DNA from: DAOUJI01 sp965237875 | GTDB lineage: Bacteria; Chloroflexota; Dehalococcoidia; Lucifugimonadales; JAGWBF01 | Direction: 5' to 3' | DNA length: 64,000 bases | Assembly: GCA_965237875.1 (NCBI GenBank) | Contig: CBDEGP010000002.1 | Coordinates: 1,178,001-1,242,000, forward strand | Shown: positions 7,910 to 16,347 of the stretch, piece by piece | How positions within the stretch are numbered: position 1 is the first letter of the stretch | Layout of the letters: each line of letters opens with the position of its first letter | Program-made: the position numbers and the translations under genes | Notes under the pieces: generated by a model | What the model was told of the DNA's origin: nothing | Seen by the model: only the letters and a program-made list of their open reading frames with translations | The model's database searches: none

Positions 7910-8281
7910 TTAGACCACCTCCGGGGCCAAGGAGATGATGCGCATAAAGCCCCGCTCCCTTAGCTCTCTGGCAACGGGACCGAAGATCCGGCTTCCTCTG
8001 GGATTGTCCTGGCGCTCGCCCAGGATTACGGCGGCGTTGTCGTCGAACCTGACGTAGGTCCCGTCCCGGCGGCGCTGAGACTTGGCGGTCCTGACTATCA
8101 CGGCCCTTACCACCTCGCCCTTCTTGACCTGGCCCATGGGTATGGCCTCTTTCACCGTAGCCACTATGACATCGCCGATGCCGGCGTAACGCCTGCGGCT
8201 GCTGCCGGGAATGTTGATGCACATGATTTCTTTGGCGCCGCTGTTGTCGGCAACCTTAAGGCGGGAAAAGGTCTGAATCAT
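7910..8281 (-). CDS. rplN: Ribosomal protein uL14
   Basis: A 123-residue protein starting MIQTFSRLKVADNSGAKEIM, followed by the L14 core KAVIVRT-like segment (VVRAVIVRTAKSQRRRDGTY, VRFDDNAAVILGE, GSRIFGPVARELRERGFMRI). L14 lies at the subunit interface under the L19/L3 cluster and is the docking site for RsfS. It overlaps the end of rpsQ by four bases (start inside the rpsQ stop region). Confidence 0.97.
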   Translation of the reverse strand: MIQTFSRLKVADNSGAKEIMCINIPGSSRRRYAGIGDVIVATVKEAIPMGQVKKGEVVRAVIVRTAKSQRRRDGTYVRFDDNAAVILGERQDNPRGSRIFGPVARELRERGFMRIISLAPEVV

Positions 8282-8790
8282 TCCTTCTCCTTCTCTTCCT
8301 CCGGTTCTTCCCCTGGTTCTTCCAGGACGTCTTCCTCTTCAGTCAGCTTTTCGTCGTCATCCGATTCCTGCTCGTCCAGGTCGTCATCGTCGTCGGAGTC
8401 GTCCTCCGACTCTTCATCGGATGTCTCTTCGAGCTCATCGACGGGCGCCCCGTTGTCCAAGTCCGCTTCATCCTGAGCGGCGGCCTCGGCCTCTTCCGTC
8501 AGGATGCCCTCGTCCAACTCCACCGGCTTGATCTCGGCCACTTCCCGGCGTTCGACGATTTCGAGCAGCCGCCAGCGTTTGGTGCGGGACAGAGGACGAG
8601 TCTCCTCGATGCGCACAACGTCTCCCAAGCGGCACTGGTTCTCATTGTCGTGGGCGTACAACTTGGTTATACGCCTCCGGGGCTTCTTATAAACGATGTT
8701 GCGTTGCTGCCAACGCACGGCGACCACGACGGTCTTGTCCATCTTGGCGCCGATCACTTCTCCCACTCGGACCTTCCTGCTGCCGGGCAT
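8278..8790 (-). CDS. rpsQ: Ribosomal protein uS17 with long acidic C-terminal tail
   Basis: Residues 1 to about 85 are a normal S17 (KVRVGEVIGAKMDKTVVVAV, YAHDNENQCRLGDVVRIEET, RPLSRTKRWRLLEIV). The protein then continues for about 85 residues of almost pure Glu/Asp low complexity (for example SDEESEDDSDDDDDLDEQ), giving 170 residues against the usual 80-90. S17 binds the 5' domain of 16S rRNA and nucleates 30S assembly. The tail is in frame with no sign of a frameshift, since rplN starts at its very end. Its function is unknown; see findings. Confidence 0.95.
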   Translation of the reverse strand: MPGSRKVRVGEVIGAKMDKTVVVAVRWQQRNIVYKKPRRRITKLYAHDNENQCRLGDVVRIEETRPLSRTKRWRLLEIVERREVAEIKPVELDEGILTEEAEAAAQDEADLDNGAPVDELEETSDEESEDDSDDDDDLDEQESDDDEKLTEEEDVLEEPGEEPEEEKEKE

Positions 8791-8987
8791 TACTGGACCC
8801 CCAACCGGCGTTCTGTCAGGACCGTGTTGAGGCGGGCGATGTTCTTTCTCACCCGGCCTATCTCGGACGTGTTGGCCAGCTGCTTGGTGGCGGTCCGGAT
8901 TCGCAGGTTCAGGAGCTCCTTCTGGGAGTTATCCAACTCATCCCTGATGGCCTGGTCCGTCAGTTCTCGTATTTCCTGGGCTTTCAC
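8790..8987 (-). CDS. rpmC: Ribosomal protein uL29
   Basis: A 65-residue all-helical protein starting MKAQEIRELTDQAIRDELDN with the L29 motif KELLNLRIRTATKQLANTSE and ending RVRKNIARLNTVLTERRL. L29 lies at the peptide exit tunnel and helps dock trigger factor and SRP. Its stop shares a base with the rpsQ start (8790), so the two genes overlap by one base. Confidence 0.95.
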   Translation of the reverse strand: MKAQEIRELTDQAIRDELDNSQKELLNLRIRTATKQLANTSEIGRVRKNIARLNTVLTERRLGVQ

Positions 8988-9021
8988 TGAACCCTGCTCC
9001 GTTCCGGCCCCACGGGCTGGC

Positions 9022-9444
9022 CTAAGCCGCCAGGGCGCCCTGTCTGCTTACGGTCTTGGTCGCTATTGGGAGCTTCTGCGCCGCCCTTTTTAGGGCTTCC
9101 ACAGCCAACTCCTCCCTGACGCCGCTGATCTCGAAAAGAATGTGGCCCGGTTTGACCACAGCCACCCAATGGTCGACGGCGGCTTTGCCCCCGCCCATGC
9201 GAGTCTCGGCCGGCTTCTTGGAGACGGCCTTGTCGGAGAAGGCTCTCACCCACACGTTTCCTCCTCTGCGGAGGTGGTGGGTGATGGCAACCCGGGCCGC
9301 TTCTATCTGCCTCGCGGTGATCCATGCCGGGGCCATGGCCTTTAGCCCATATTCACCGAAGTTCATCTGGTTGCCCGACGTAGCCTTGCCCGTCATGCGG
9401 CCTCGGTGCACTTTCCTCCACTTAACTCTCTTCGGTTGGAGCAT
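9022..9444 (-). CDS. rplP: Ribosomal protein uL16
   Basis: A 140-residue protein: MLQPKRVKWRKVHRGRMTGK, then NFGEYGLKAMAPAWITARQI, GGNVWVRAFSDKAVSKKPAE and GKAAVDHWVAVVKPGHILFE. These are the diagnostic L16 segments that contact A-site tRNA and 5S rRNA. The start at 9444 lies inside the 3' end of rpsC (23-base overlap), implying coupling. Length is normal. Confidence 0.97.
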   Translation of the reverse strand: MLQPKRVKWRKVHRGRMTGKATSGNQMNFGEYGLKAMAPAWITARQIEAARVAITHHLRRGGNVWVRAFSDKAVSKKPAETRMGGGKAAVDHWVAVVKPGHILFEISGVREELAVEALKRAAQKLPIATKTVSRQGALAA

Positions 9445-10174
9445 CCTCGGCCTCCTTTGCCGCGTCCTCCGGGTCTTCGGAAGGTATGGTGACCTCGATG
9501 GTCTCCAGCTCTTCCAGCGCCTCCTCGGGAGGTTCGGGCAGTATGTCCCCGTTGTAAATCCACACTTTGATTCCTATGCGCCCCATCACGGTGTGGGCCT
9601 CGGCGATGGCAAAGTCGATGTCGGCGCGGAGGGTATGGAGAGGAACGCGGCCCTCCATGAACTTCTCCCGCCGGGCGATTTCAGCCCCCGTTATTCGCCC
9701 CTTTACAATTATCTTTATGCCCTGGGCGCCCGCTTGTATCGCGCGCTGCGCCGACTGCCTGATGGCCCGGCGGTAGGACACTCTCCGCTGCAGCTGGTCG
9801 GCGATGTTGCGGGCCACGAGATATGCGTTAAGCTCAGGCTGGGATATCTCCACTACGTTCAACTGGATGCGCTTGCTGGTCACGTTCTCGAGACGCCCCC
9901 GCATCCGTTTGACCCTTTCGCCGTCTCGGCCAATTAGAATCCCGGGGCGGGCGGAATGGATGTTCACCACAACGTCTTGGGTGCCCCGGTCAATCTCAAT
10001 CCTGGCTATGCCGGCGTTGGAGAATCCCTGGTACTCGTCGCCTATCGCACCACGTATCTTCAAGTCTTCACGGACCAGTTCCCGGTAGTCTCGTCCATTG
10101 GGGGCGTACCAATGGGTCTGCCAATCTTTGACGATGCCCAGCCGGAAACCGATGGGATGGGTCTTATGGCCCAT
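9422..10174 (-). CDS. rpsC: Ribosomal protein uS3 with acidic C-terminal tail
   Basis: A 250-residue protein with the N-terminal MGHKTHPIGFRLGIVKDWQT, the KH domain (IHSARPGILIGRDGERVKRM) and the C-terminal domain (GAQGIKIIVKGRITGAEIAR, VPLHTLRADIDFAIAEA). S3 lines the mRNA entry channel and has helicase activity with S4 and S5. After the core (about residue 212) there is a tail of about 35 residues dominated by Glu/Asp (EEALEELETIEVTIPSEDPE). Acidic or mixed S3 tails occur elsewhere, but here the feature recurs in S17 and L4. Confidence 0.96.
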   Translation of the reverse strand: MGHKTHPIGFRLGIVKDWQTHWYAPNGRDYRELVREDLKIRGAIGDEYQGFSNAGIARIEIDRGTQDVVVNIHSARPGILIGRDGERVKRMRGRLENVTSKRIQLNVVEISQPELNAYLVARNIADQLQRRVSYRRAIRQSAQRAIQAGAQGIKIIVKGRITGAEIARREKFMEGRVPLHTLRADIDFAIAEAHTVMGRIGIKVWIYNGDILPEPPEEALEELETIEVTIPSEDPEDAAKEAEDAPTEES

Positions 10175-10515
10175 TAGGACTCCTCCTCGTCGACGACGAC
10201 CGTAACGTGGCTTGACCTTTTCGTGATCCGTCCGATTCGCCCTCGGGCCCTGGGCCTGAACCTCTTCAACGGCGGCGCCTGATCGGCGACTATCTTCACT
10301 ATCCTGAGTCCGTCCGGGTCCAACAGCAAGTTGTTTTCAGCGTTTGCGGCTGCGGAGCGCACCACTTTAGCCACAACCTTCGCCCACGGCGATTGTAGCA
10401 GGTTAAGGGTGTCTATAGCGTTGCTCACAGGCATCCCCCTCACCAAGTCTATGATGGGTTTCAGCCTCTTGGGCGACGCCCCCACTCCTCTTGCGGTTGC
10501 CTTTGCTTCCGGCAC
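10174..10515 (-). CDS. rplV: Ribosomal protein uL22
   Basis: A 113-residue protein with the L22 core: ARGVGASPKRLKPIIDLVRG, AAANAENNLLLDPDGLRI and the tunnel-hairpin region RFRPRARGRIGRITKRSSHV. The extended beta-hairpin reaches into the exit tunnel and is the classic site of macrolide-resistance mutations; nothing unusual is seen there. Its stop overlaps the rpsC start by one base. Confidence 0.96.
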   Translation of the reverse strand: MPEAKATARGVGASPKRLKPIIDLVRGMPVSNAIDTLNLLQSPWAKVVAKVVRSAAANAENNLLLDPDGLRIVKIVADQAPPLKRFRPRARGRIGRITKRSSHVTVVVDEEES

Positions 10516-10531
10516 TGGTTGTTATCCCCCT

Positions 10532-10831
10532 CTACCGGCGCCTGGGCTGCCTGGGCTGGCTGGTGCGTTCAGACCTGGCGACGTGTCCCCTGAAGGTCCT
10601 CGTGGGGGCAAACTCGCCCAGCTTGTGCCCCACGGTGTTCTCGGTAATGTAAACCGGCACGTGGCGCCGGCCGTCGTGGACGCCGATGGTCAAGCCCACC
10701 ATGTCGGGCATAATCGTGGATGCCCTCGACCATGTCCTGATTACGGTGTTGAGTCCGGCCGCCTGTACAGCCAAGACCTTTTTCTGCAGTTTGGGATGCA
10801 CGTAGGGACCCTTTTTAGTGGACCGGGACAC
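10532..10831 (-). CDS. rpsS: Ribosomal protein uS19
   Basis: A 99-residue protein: MSRSTKKGPYVHPKLQKKVL, then TWSRASTIMPDMVGLTIGVH, DGRRHVPVYITENTVGHKLG and EFAPTRTFRGHVARSERTS. S19 forms a complex with S13 in the 30S head and contacts helix 38 of 23S rRNA. It shares one base with the rplB stop and lies 16 bases ahead of rplV. Confidence 0.97.
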   Translation of the reverse strand: MSRSTKKGPYVHPKLQKKVLAVQAAGLNTVIRTWSRASTIMPDMVGLTIGVHDGRRHVPVYITENTVGHKLGEFAPTRTFRGHVARSERTSQPRQPRRR

Positions 10832-11661
10832 TATCGCCTCCTCCTCCTCTGGATTAGCCCGCTGCTCGACTTCTTCTTCCGGCGAGTCTTAAATCCCAAG
10901 GCGGGTTTGCCCCAGGGAGTCTTGGGACCGGGCAAGCCCACGGGAGAACGTCCTTCTCCGCCGCCGTGGGGATGGTCTCTGGGGGTCATCGCCACGCCGC
11001 GCACCTGTGGTCTGCGGCCCCGGTGGCGAGTCTTTCCAGCCTTCCCCAGCTTGATGTTCTTGTGGTCGGTGTTGCCAACCTGACCCACAGTAGCCTGGCA
11101 TTCCACCAGCACACGCCTCACCTCGCCCGACGGGAGCCTGATGAGCACGTACTTGTCCTCGCGGGAAAGGACCTGCGCCGCCACACCGGCGCTGCGCACC
11201 AACTGGCCGCCCCTGCCCGGAGTCACTTCCAGGTTGTGGACCATTGTCCCAGCGGGTATCTGGCGAAGCGGCAGAGTGTTTCCAGGCTTGATGTCCGCCT
11301 TGGGTCCGGCCTCGATGCGGTCTCCCAACTTCAGCCCGACGGGAGCCAGGATGTAGCGCTTCTCTCCGTCGGCGTAGTTGACCAGAGCGATGCGGGCCGA
11401 ACGATTTGGGTCGTATTCCACCGAAACCACTTTGCCGGGCACGCCCACCTTGTTCCGCTTGAAGTCGATGACCCGGTACATCCTCTTGGAGCCGCCGCCC
11501 CGCCCCCGCACGGTGATCCTGCCGTCGCGGTTGCGGCCTGCGGTGTTTTTCTTCGGGCGCAGCAGCGATTTCTCAGGTTTGCTGGTTGTCACCTCCTCGA
11601 AGGAGGGAAGGGCCGCATTTCGCGTGCCGGGAGTTTTTGGGTTGGGAATCCGAAGCGGCAT
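10831..11661 (-). CDS. rplB: Ribosomal protein uL2
   Basis: A 276-residue protein from the ATG at 11661 (MPLRIPNPKTPGTRNAALPS). The OB and SH3-like domains (TVRGRGGGSKRMYRVIDFKR, GDRIEAGPKADIKPGNTLPL) and the C-terminal peptidyl-transferase segment (VRGVAMTPRDHPHGGGEGRS, the conserved His included) are complete. A frame six codons longer exists, but it would overlap rplW, so the internal ATG is preferred. L2 is essential for subunit association and peptide-bond formation. Confidence 0.96.
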   Translation of the reverse strand: MPLRIPNPKTPGTRNAALPSFEEVTTSKPEKSLLRPKKNTAGRNRDGRITVRGRGGGSKRMYRVIDFKRNKVGVPGKVVSVEYDPNRSARIALVNYADGEKRYILAPVGLKLGDRIEAGPKADIKPGNTLPLRQIPAGTMVHNLEVTPGRGGQLVRSAGVAAQVLSREDKYVLIRLPSGEVRRVLVECQATVGQVGNTDHKNIKLGKAGKTRHRGRRPQVRGVAMTPRDHPHGGGEGRSPVGLPGPKTPWGKPALGFKTRRKKKSSSGLIQRRRRR

Positions 11662-11665
11662 CTTC

Positions 11666-11950
11666 TTAGACCCCCTCAATCAACTGAATCCGGTCACCCG
11701 GTTGCAAGGAGACAATGGCTTTCTTGGTGTCGGGAAGCTTCTTGTACTTGGGCCCGTACCGCTTGAGCTTGCCCCGGACCATGCACACCTTTACGTCAGT
11801 GACTTTGACGCCGAACGCCGTCTCCACCGCCCTCTTTATCTCACCCTTGGGGGCCCACCGGGCCACCTTGAAAACGTACTTCCCCTCCTCCTGCAGAAGG
11901 GTGCTCTTCTCCGTGATAAGAGGTTGAATCAGGACCTGTGTAGGCGTCAC
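11666..11950 (-). CDS. rplW: Ribosomal protein uL23
   Basis: A 94-residue protein: MTPTQVLIQPLITEKSTLLQ, then KYVFKVARWAPKGEIKRAVE and FGVKVTDVKVCMVRGKLKRY. L23 lies at the tunnel exit and is the main binding site for trigger factor and SRP. The start shares a base with the rplD stop at 11950. The C-terminus (KKAIVSLQPGDRIQLIEGV) is standard. Confidence 0.96.
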   Translation of the reverse strand: MTPTQVLIQPLITEKSTLLQEEGKYVFKVARWAPKGEIKRAVETAFGVKVTDVKVCMVRGKLKRYGPKYKKLPDTKKAIVSLQPGDRIQLIEGV

Positions 11951-12744
11951 TACTCCTCACCCCCGTCATCCTCAGAAGACGATTCAGCCCCGCCGGATTC
12001 AACGGGCGCCTCCGCCTCATCGAGATCACTGGACAAATCAGACTCAATAGACTCTTCCGGCTCCATGAGCTCAGGTTGAGTGGACGGCCCCTCCGGTGTC
12101 CCCTTCTTGGGGCGTCTTGCGGCGGGGGACGCCCACAACTCTTCAGCCTTGCGCACGGCTTCCAGAGTCATAACCAGCATGTCACGCTTGAGAAGCTGCT
12201 CGGCAGTGAGCTGGTCCACCGGCAGGGTCCACACCTTGGGCAGGTTTCGGGCGGACCTGACCATGGCCTTTGCAGGACTATCGGTGACGATAAGGGCGGA
12301 AGAACCCACGTCCAGGTTCGAGAGCAGGTCAACCATTGACCTCGTGCTGAACCCGACGGTTATGTCATCCACCAGCACAAGTTTGTCTTTGCGGAGCTTG
12401 TCCGACAACACGCATTTCAAGGCGCCGTTGCGCATCTTCTTGGGCATGTCTCTGCGATGTGACCTGGGATGCGGCCCGAAGACCACGCCTCCATGACGCC
12501 ACTGGGGAGACCTGATGCTTCCGTGGCGCGCCCTGCCCGTGTGTTTCTGGGGCCAGGGCTTGCGCCCTCCTCCTGAAACCTGGGCCTTGGTCTTGGTCGA
12601 ATGGGTGCCTTGCCTGCGGTTGGACTGGTACATCACCATAGCCTGGTGCACCAGGGCCTTGTTCATGGGGACGTCGAAGAGCTGCTCGTTGAGCTCGACA
12701 GTGTCCACCACCCTGCCTTCTGAGTTCTTCACCGGCGCTTGCAT
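11950..12744 (-). CDS. rplD: Ribosomal protein uL4 with acidic C-terminal tail
   Basis: A 264-residue protein. The L4 core (NKALVHQAMVMYQSNRRQGT, GGGRKPWPQKHTGRARHGSI, WRHGGVVFGPHPRSHRRDMP) extends to about residue 205. The last 55-60 residues are a Ser/Glu/Asp-rich tail (EPEESIESDLSSDLDEAEA, ESSSEDDGGEE) absent from typical L4 (about 205). L4 lines the exit tunnel and in some bacteria autoregulates the S10 operon. The tail is in frame and ends where rplW begins. Confidence 0.95.
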   Translation of the reverse strand: MQAPVKNSEGRVVDTVELNEQLFDVPMNKALVHQAMVMYQSNRRQGTHSTKTKAQVSGGGRKPWPQKHTGRARHGSIRSPQWRHGGVVFGPHPRSHRRDMPKKMRNGALKCVLSDKLRKDKLVLVDDITVGFSTRSMVDLLSNLDVGSSALIVTDSPAKAMVRSARNLPKVWTLPVDQLTAEQLLKRDMLVMTLEAVRKAEELWASPAARRPKKGTPEGPSTQPELMEPEESIESDLSSDLDEAEAPVESGGAESSSEDDGGEE

Positions 12745-12749
12745 GGGGT

Positions 12750-13367
12750 CTACCGTCCAGCCTTTCTGATCAAAAGCAGACCGTTATGGGCTCCGGGGAT
12801 GCCGCCTTTGAGCAGGATGAGGTTCCTCTCCGTATCCACTTTGACGACTTCCAAGTTCTTGACCGTGATGCGCCGGTTTCCCATGTGCCCTGCCATCTTC
12901 TTACCCTTGAGCACCTTGCCGGGAGTGGTCCCTGCGCCAATCGACCCGGGCGCCCTCGCGCGGTCCGATTGGCCGTGGGTGCGGGGGCCTCCTCGGAAAC
13001 CCCATCGTTTCATGCCCCCCTGGAACCCTCGTCCCTTGGACCGGCCTATGACGTCAACTTTCTCCCCTTCCTGAAAGAGGCCGACGTCTATCTGTTGCCC
13101 TACTTCCATGTCGTCAACGCCGTCCACAGGCGCCTCTCGCAGGCGCTTGAAGAGACCCGTCTTCTCCAGGTGACCCCGTTCCGGCTTATTCAGCTTCTTG
13201 GCGGTCTGAAAGCCGACTTGCGCCGCCTCGTATCCGTCGCGCTTGACGGTCTTGACCTGGGTGACCGTGCATGGGCCAGCCTCAATGACGGTGACCGGCG
13301 CCACCTGGCCGGACTCCCTGAATATCTGGGTCATTCCGATTTTTCTTCCGATGATGCCGAGAATCAT
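12750..13367 (-). CDS. rplC: Ribosomal protein uL3
   Basis: A 205-residue protein beginning MILGIIGRKIGMTQIFRESG. The L3 signature region (KVDVIGRSKGRGFQGGMKRW) includes the Gln that is methylated in E. coli, followed by GSIGAGTTPGKVLKGKKMAG. L3 is one of the first proteins bound to 23S rRNA and reaches into the peptidyl-transferase centre. It lies eight bases after rpsJ and five before rplD. Confidence 0.97.
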   Translation of the reverse strand: MILGIIGRKIGMTQIFRESGQVAPVTVIEAGPCTVTQVKTVKRDGYEAAQVGFQTAKKLNKPERGHLEKTGLFKRLREAPVDGVDDMEVGQQIDVGLFQEGEKVDVIGRSKGRGFQGGMKRWGFRGGPRTHGQSDRARAPGSIGAGTTPGKVLKGKKMAGHMGNRRITVKNLEVVKVDTERNLILLKGGIPGAHNGLLLIRKAGR

Positions 13368-13375
13368 GCCTTGTC

Positions 13376-13690
13376 CTACAGCTTTATAGAGATGTCGACG
13401 CCCGCCGGCAGATTGAGACGGGTGAGGGCGTCGATGGTCTTTGACGTGGGGTCCACTATGTCTATGAGCCGTTTATGAGTCCTGATCTCAAAGTGCTCCC
13501 GGGAGTCCTTGTCCACGTGGGGAGACCTGATGACGCAGAACCGTCTGATGTGGGTGGGCATGGGCACCGGTCCCACCACGTGTGCGCCGGTCCGCTCGGC
13601 GGTTTCCACGATTTGCACCGCCGACAAGTCCAGGGCTTTGTGGTCGAAGGCCCTCAGAACGATTCTTACCTTCTGTCCTGTAGTAGTCAT
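13376..13690 (-). CDS. rpsJ: Ribosomal protein uS10 (NusE)
   Basis: A 104-residue protein: KVRIVLRAFDHKALDLSAVQ, GPVPMPTHIRRFCVIRSPHV, DKDSREHFEIRTHKRLIDIV, and the C-terminal LNLPAGVDISIKL. S10 belongs to the 30S head and, as NusE, takes part in NusB-dependent antitermination and NusG coupling. Its start overlaps the fusA stop by four bases, so this genome has fusA directly before S10, with no tuf gene between them. Confidence 0.97.
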   Translation of the reverse strand: MTTTGQKVRIVLRAFDHKALDLSAVQIVETAERTGAHVVGPVPMPTHIRRFCVIRSPHVDKDSREHFEIRTHKRLIDIVDPTSKTIDALTRLNLPAGVDISIKL

Positions 13691-15768
13691 TTCTTCTGCA
13701 AATAGCCCCTTATCACCTGCTTCAGAATGTCTTCCGGCACGGGTTCGTAGAAGCCGAACTCCATGGTGTAGCTTGCCCTGCCCTGCGTGACTGACCGTAG
13801 AGTCGTGGTGTATTCGAACGTTTCGGACAAAGGCATCGTGGCGCGCACCACCTGTATGCCTTCCAGGCCCTCGATGTTCTTTATCTGAGCGCGCCTGGCG
13901 TTCAGGTCGCCGAGGACGTCTCCCAGGAACTCACCGGGGGTTATCACCTCCAACTCCATGATGGGTTCAAGGAGAACGGGTTTCGCTTTGGCGGCGCCCT
14001 CTCTCAACGCAATGGAACCTGCGGTCTTGAAGGCCATCTCCGATGAGTCCACGGTGTGGAAGCTTCCGTCTACGAGGCTCACTTTGATGTCAATGATGGG
14101 GTATCCGGCCTTGGGTCCGTTCTGGATTGCGTTCTTGACTCCCTCTTCCACCGGACGGATGTACTCCCTGGGTATGACGCCTCCCTGGGTCTTGTCTTCG
14201 AAGATGAAGCCCTGACCTCGCTCCAGCGGCGCCAACTCCAGCCAAACGTGACCGTACTGGCCCCGGCCGCCCGTCTGACGTACGAACCGCCCCTCGATTC
14301 TGACGGGGGCGGTTATGGTCTCGCGGTATGCCACCCGGGGCTTGCCCACGTTGGCGGCGACGTTGAACTCGCGTCGAATGCGGTCCACCAGCACTTCCAG
14401 GTGCAACTCCCCCATGCCTGAGATCAGGGTCTGCCCCGTTTCCTCGTTGTATCGGACCTCAAAGGTCGGGTCCTCTTCCGACAGCTTTCCGAGAGACTCT
14501 GAAAGCTTGTCCTGGTCGGCTCTGGTCATGGGTTCTATGGCCACGGACAGAACGGGGGACGGGAACGTGGGCGGCTCCAGAATCACCGGAGAGTCCCTGT
14601 GGGTGATTGTGTCTCCGGTGAACGTATTCTTCAGCCCTACGGCGGCCAGGATGTTTCCTGCATCCGACTCGGGCACCTCTTCCCGACGGTTGGCGTGCAT
14701 CTGAAGGACCCGCCCCATACGCTCGTGCCGGCCCCTCGTTACATTGTATACAGTGGCCCCCGACTTGACCGTTCCCGAGTAGACGCGCAAGTAGACCAAG
14801 CGGCCGACGAAGGGGTCGGAGGCTACCTTGAAAGCCAGAGCGGACAGGGGAGCGTCAGCGCGGGGTTCCCGGACCACGTCTTCGCCGGTTTCGGGATGGA
14901 CCCCAACCATGGGAGGAATGTCCAGGGGAGCGGGCAGGTAGTCAATTATCCCGTCCAGCAGCGAATGGACGCCCTTGCCGCTGATGGCTGCGCCGCAAAG
15001 CACAGGCACCAGGCTCCCGGCGATGGTTGCTTTCCTCAGAGCGTTCTTCAGGTCCTGGGAGGGAATGTCCTCGCCTTCCAGATACCGGATCATCAGCGAC
15101 TCGTCGGTCTCCACGATCTTTTCGATCATGGCCTCCCTGTACTGTTCATACCTGTCGAGGTACTCTTCAGGGATGGGGCTTTCAGGAGGAGCCACGTCCA
15201 CGTCGTCCTCATAGACCAGCGCCGTACCTTCCATGAGGTCCACAACCCCGTCGAAGGCCTCGTAGGTCCTCAAGGGAAGCTGCACGGGCACGGGGTTCGC
15301 CTTGAGCCTGTGGCGTATCGTGTCCACCGTAAACTCGAAGTTGGCCCCGATGCGGTCCATCTTGTTGACGAAGCATATTCTGGGCACTTCGTACCGGTCG
15401 GCCTGCCGCCACACCGTCTCCGACTGGGGTTGGACTCCGGCCACGGCGTCGAGGACGACTATTCCGCCGTCCAACACCCTGAGGCTCCGCTCGACTTCAG
15501 CGGTGAAGTCCACGTGTCCCGGCGTGTCTATGATGTTTACCTTGTAGCCCTTCCAATGACAGGTTGTTGCGGCGGCGGTGATGGTGATTCCCCGCTCCTT
15601 TTCCTGGGGCATCCAGTCCATCACGGTGGTGCCCTCATCCACCCCGCCGACCCTGTGAATCCGGCCGGCAAGATACAACGCCCGCTCTGTGACGCTGGTC
15701 TTTCCCGCGTCGATGTGGGCGATGAATCCTATATTGCGAATCTTGTCTATGGTCGATGCAACGGACAT
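13687..15768 (-). CDS. fusA: Elongation factor G
   Basis: A 693-residue translocase GTPase. The G1 motif is AHIDAGKTSVTER, G3 is DTPGHVDFT, G4 is NKMD, and domain II (PLSALAFKVASDPFVGRLVY), domain IV (RETITAPVRIEGRFVRQTGG) and domain V (PGEFLGDVLGDLNARRAQIK) follow in the canonical order. The length is standard. It lies between rpsG and rpsJ, while tuf is absent from the usual place, so EF-Tu must be encoded elsewhere. Confidence 0.98.
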   Translation of the reverse strand: MSVASTIDKIRNIGFIAHIDAGKTSVTERALYLAGRIHRVGGVDEGTTVMDWMPQEKERGITITAAATTCHWKGYKVNIIDTPGHVDFTAEVERSLRVLDGGIVVLDAVAGVQPQSETVWRQADRYEVPRICFVNKMDRIGANFEFTVDTIRHRLKANPVPVQLPLRTYEAFDGVVDLMEGTALVYEDDVDVAPPESPIPEEYLDRYEQYREAMIEKIVETDESLMIRYLEGEDIPSQDLKNALRKATIAGSLVPVLCGAAISGKGVHSLLDGIIDYLPAPLDIPPMVGVHPETGEDVVREPRADAPLSALAFKVASDPFVGRLVYLRVYSGTVKSGATVYNVTRGRHERMGRVLQMHANRREEVPESDAGNILAAVGLKNTFTGDTITHRDSPVILEPPTFPSPVLSVAIEPMTRADQDKLSESLGKLSEEDPTFEVRYNEETGQTLISGMGELHLEVLVDRIRREFNVAANVGKPRVAYRETITAPVRIEGRFVRQTGGRGQYGHVWLELAPLERGQGFIFEDKTQGGVIPREYIRPVEEGVKNAIQNGPKAGYPIIDIKVSLVDGSFHTVDSSEMAFKTAGSIALREGAAKAKPVLLEPIMELEVITPGEFLGDVLGDLNARRAQIKNIEGLEGIQVVRATMPLSETFEYTTTLRSVTQGRASYTMEFGFYEPVPEDILKQVIRGYLQKK

Positions 15769-15830
15769 GGCTTATAACCTGGTTAGAATCAAGACCTCAC
15801 TGCCGACTAATGCTTACCGGACCGGGCGGG

Positions 15831-16301
15831 CTACCATCTGTAGTGGACGAAGGCCCGGTTAGCTTCAGCCATGCGGTGAACCTCTTCTCGACGCCTCACG
15901 GCGGAACCCTCACCTCTGGATGCCTCCAAGAGTTCCAGGGCCAGCTTCCGCCTCATGGGCATTCCCTTGCGGGCCCTGGCTCCGCGGATGATCCAGCGGA
16001 TGGCCAGCGCCTCGCTGCGGGCGGCTCGCAACTCAGTGGGGACTTGGTATGTCGCGCCTCCCACCCTTCTGGGACGCACTTCCAGGAGGGGGGTGGCATT
16101 CTTCAGCGCCTGGTCGAAGACCTCCAGCGGAGGCCTCTTGGCTTCCTGCTCTACGAGCTCCAGTGCGGCGTACACTATCCGCTGTGCAACCGTTTTCTTG
16201 CCCCTCATCATGATCTTGTTGATGAAGCGGGCAAGCTCCACGCTGCTAAAGCGGGCGTCCGCCGACACAGGTCGTCTTTCTGCTCGTCTTCTTCTGGACA
16301 T
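15831..16301 (-). CDS. rpsG: Ribosomal protein uS7
   Basis: A 156-residue protein with the conserved MSRRRRAERRPVSADARFSS start, FINKIMMRGKKTVAQRIVYA, RPRRVGGATYQVPTELRAAR, and RWIIRGARARKGMPMRRKLA, ending RMAEANRAFVHYRW. S7 initiates assembly of the 30S head by binding the 3' major domain of 16S rRNA. It follows rpsL by 46 bases and precedes fusA by 62 bases. Confidence 0.97.
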   Translation of the reverse strand: MSRRRRAERRPVSADARFSSVELARFINKIMMRGKKTVAQRIVYAALELVEQEAKRPPLEVFDQALKNATPLLEVRPRRVGGATYQVPTELRAARSEALAIRWIIRGARARKGMPMRRKLALELLEASRGEGSAVRRREEVHRMAEANRAFVHYRW

Positions 16302-16347
16302 CTCTAAAGAATGGTCCTGACAGGTCTACAATGTGACCCTGGATGGG

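Noticed and set aside
10966..11766. Long plus-strand frame opposite rplB and rplW
   Set aside because: A shadow of the highly conserved ribosomal genes on the other strand; the product resembles nothing.
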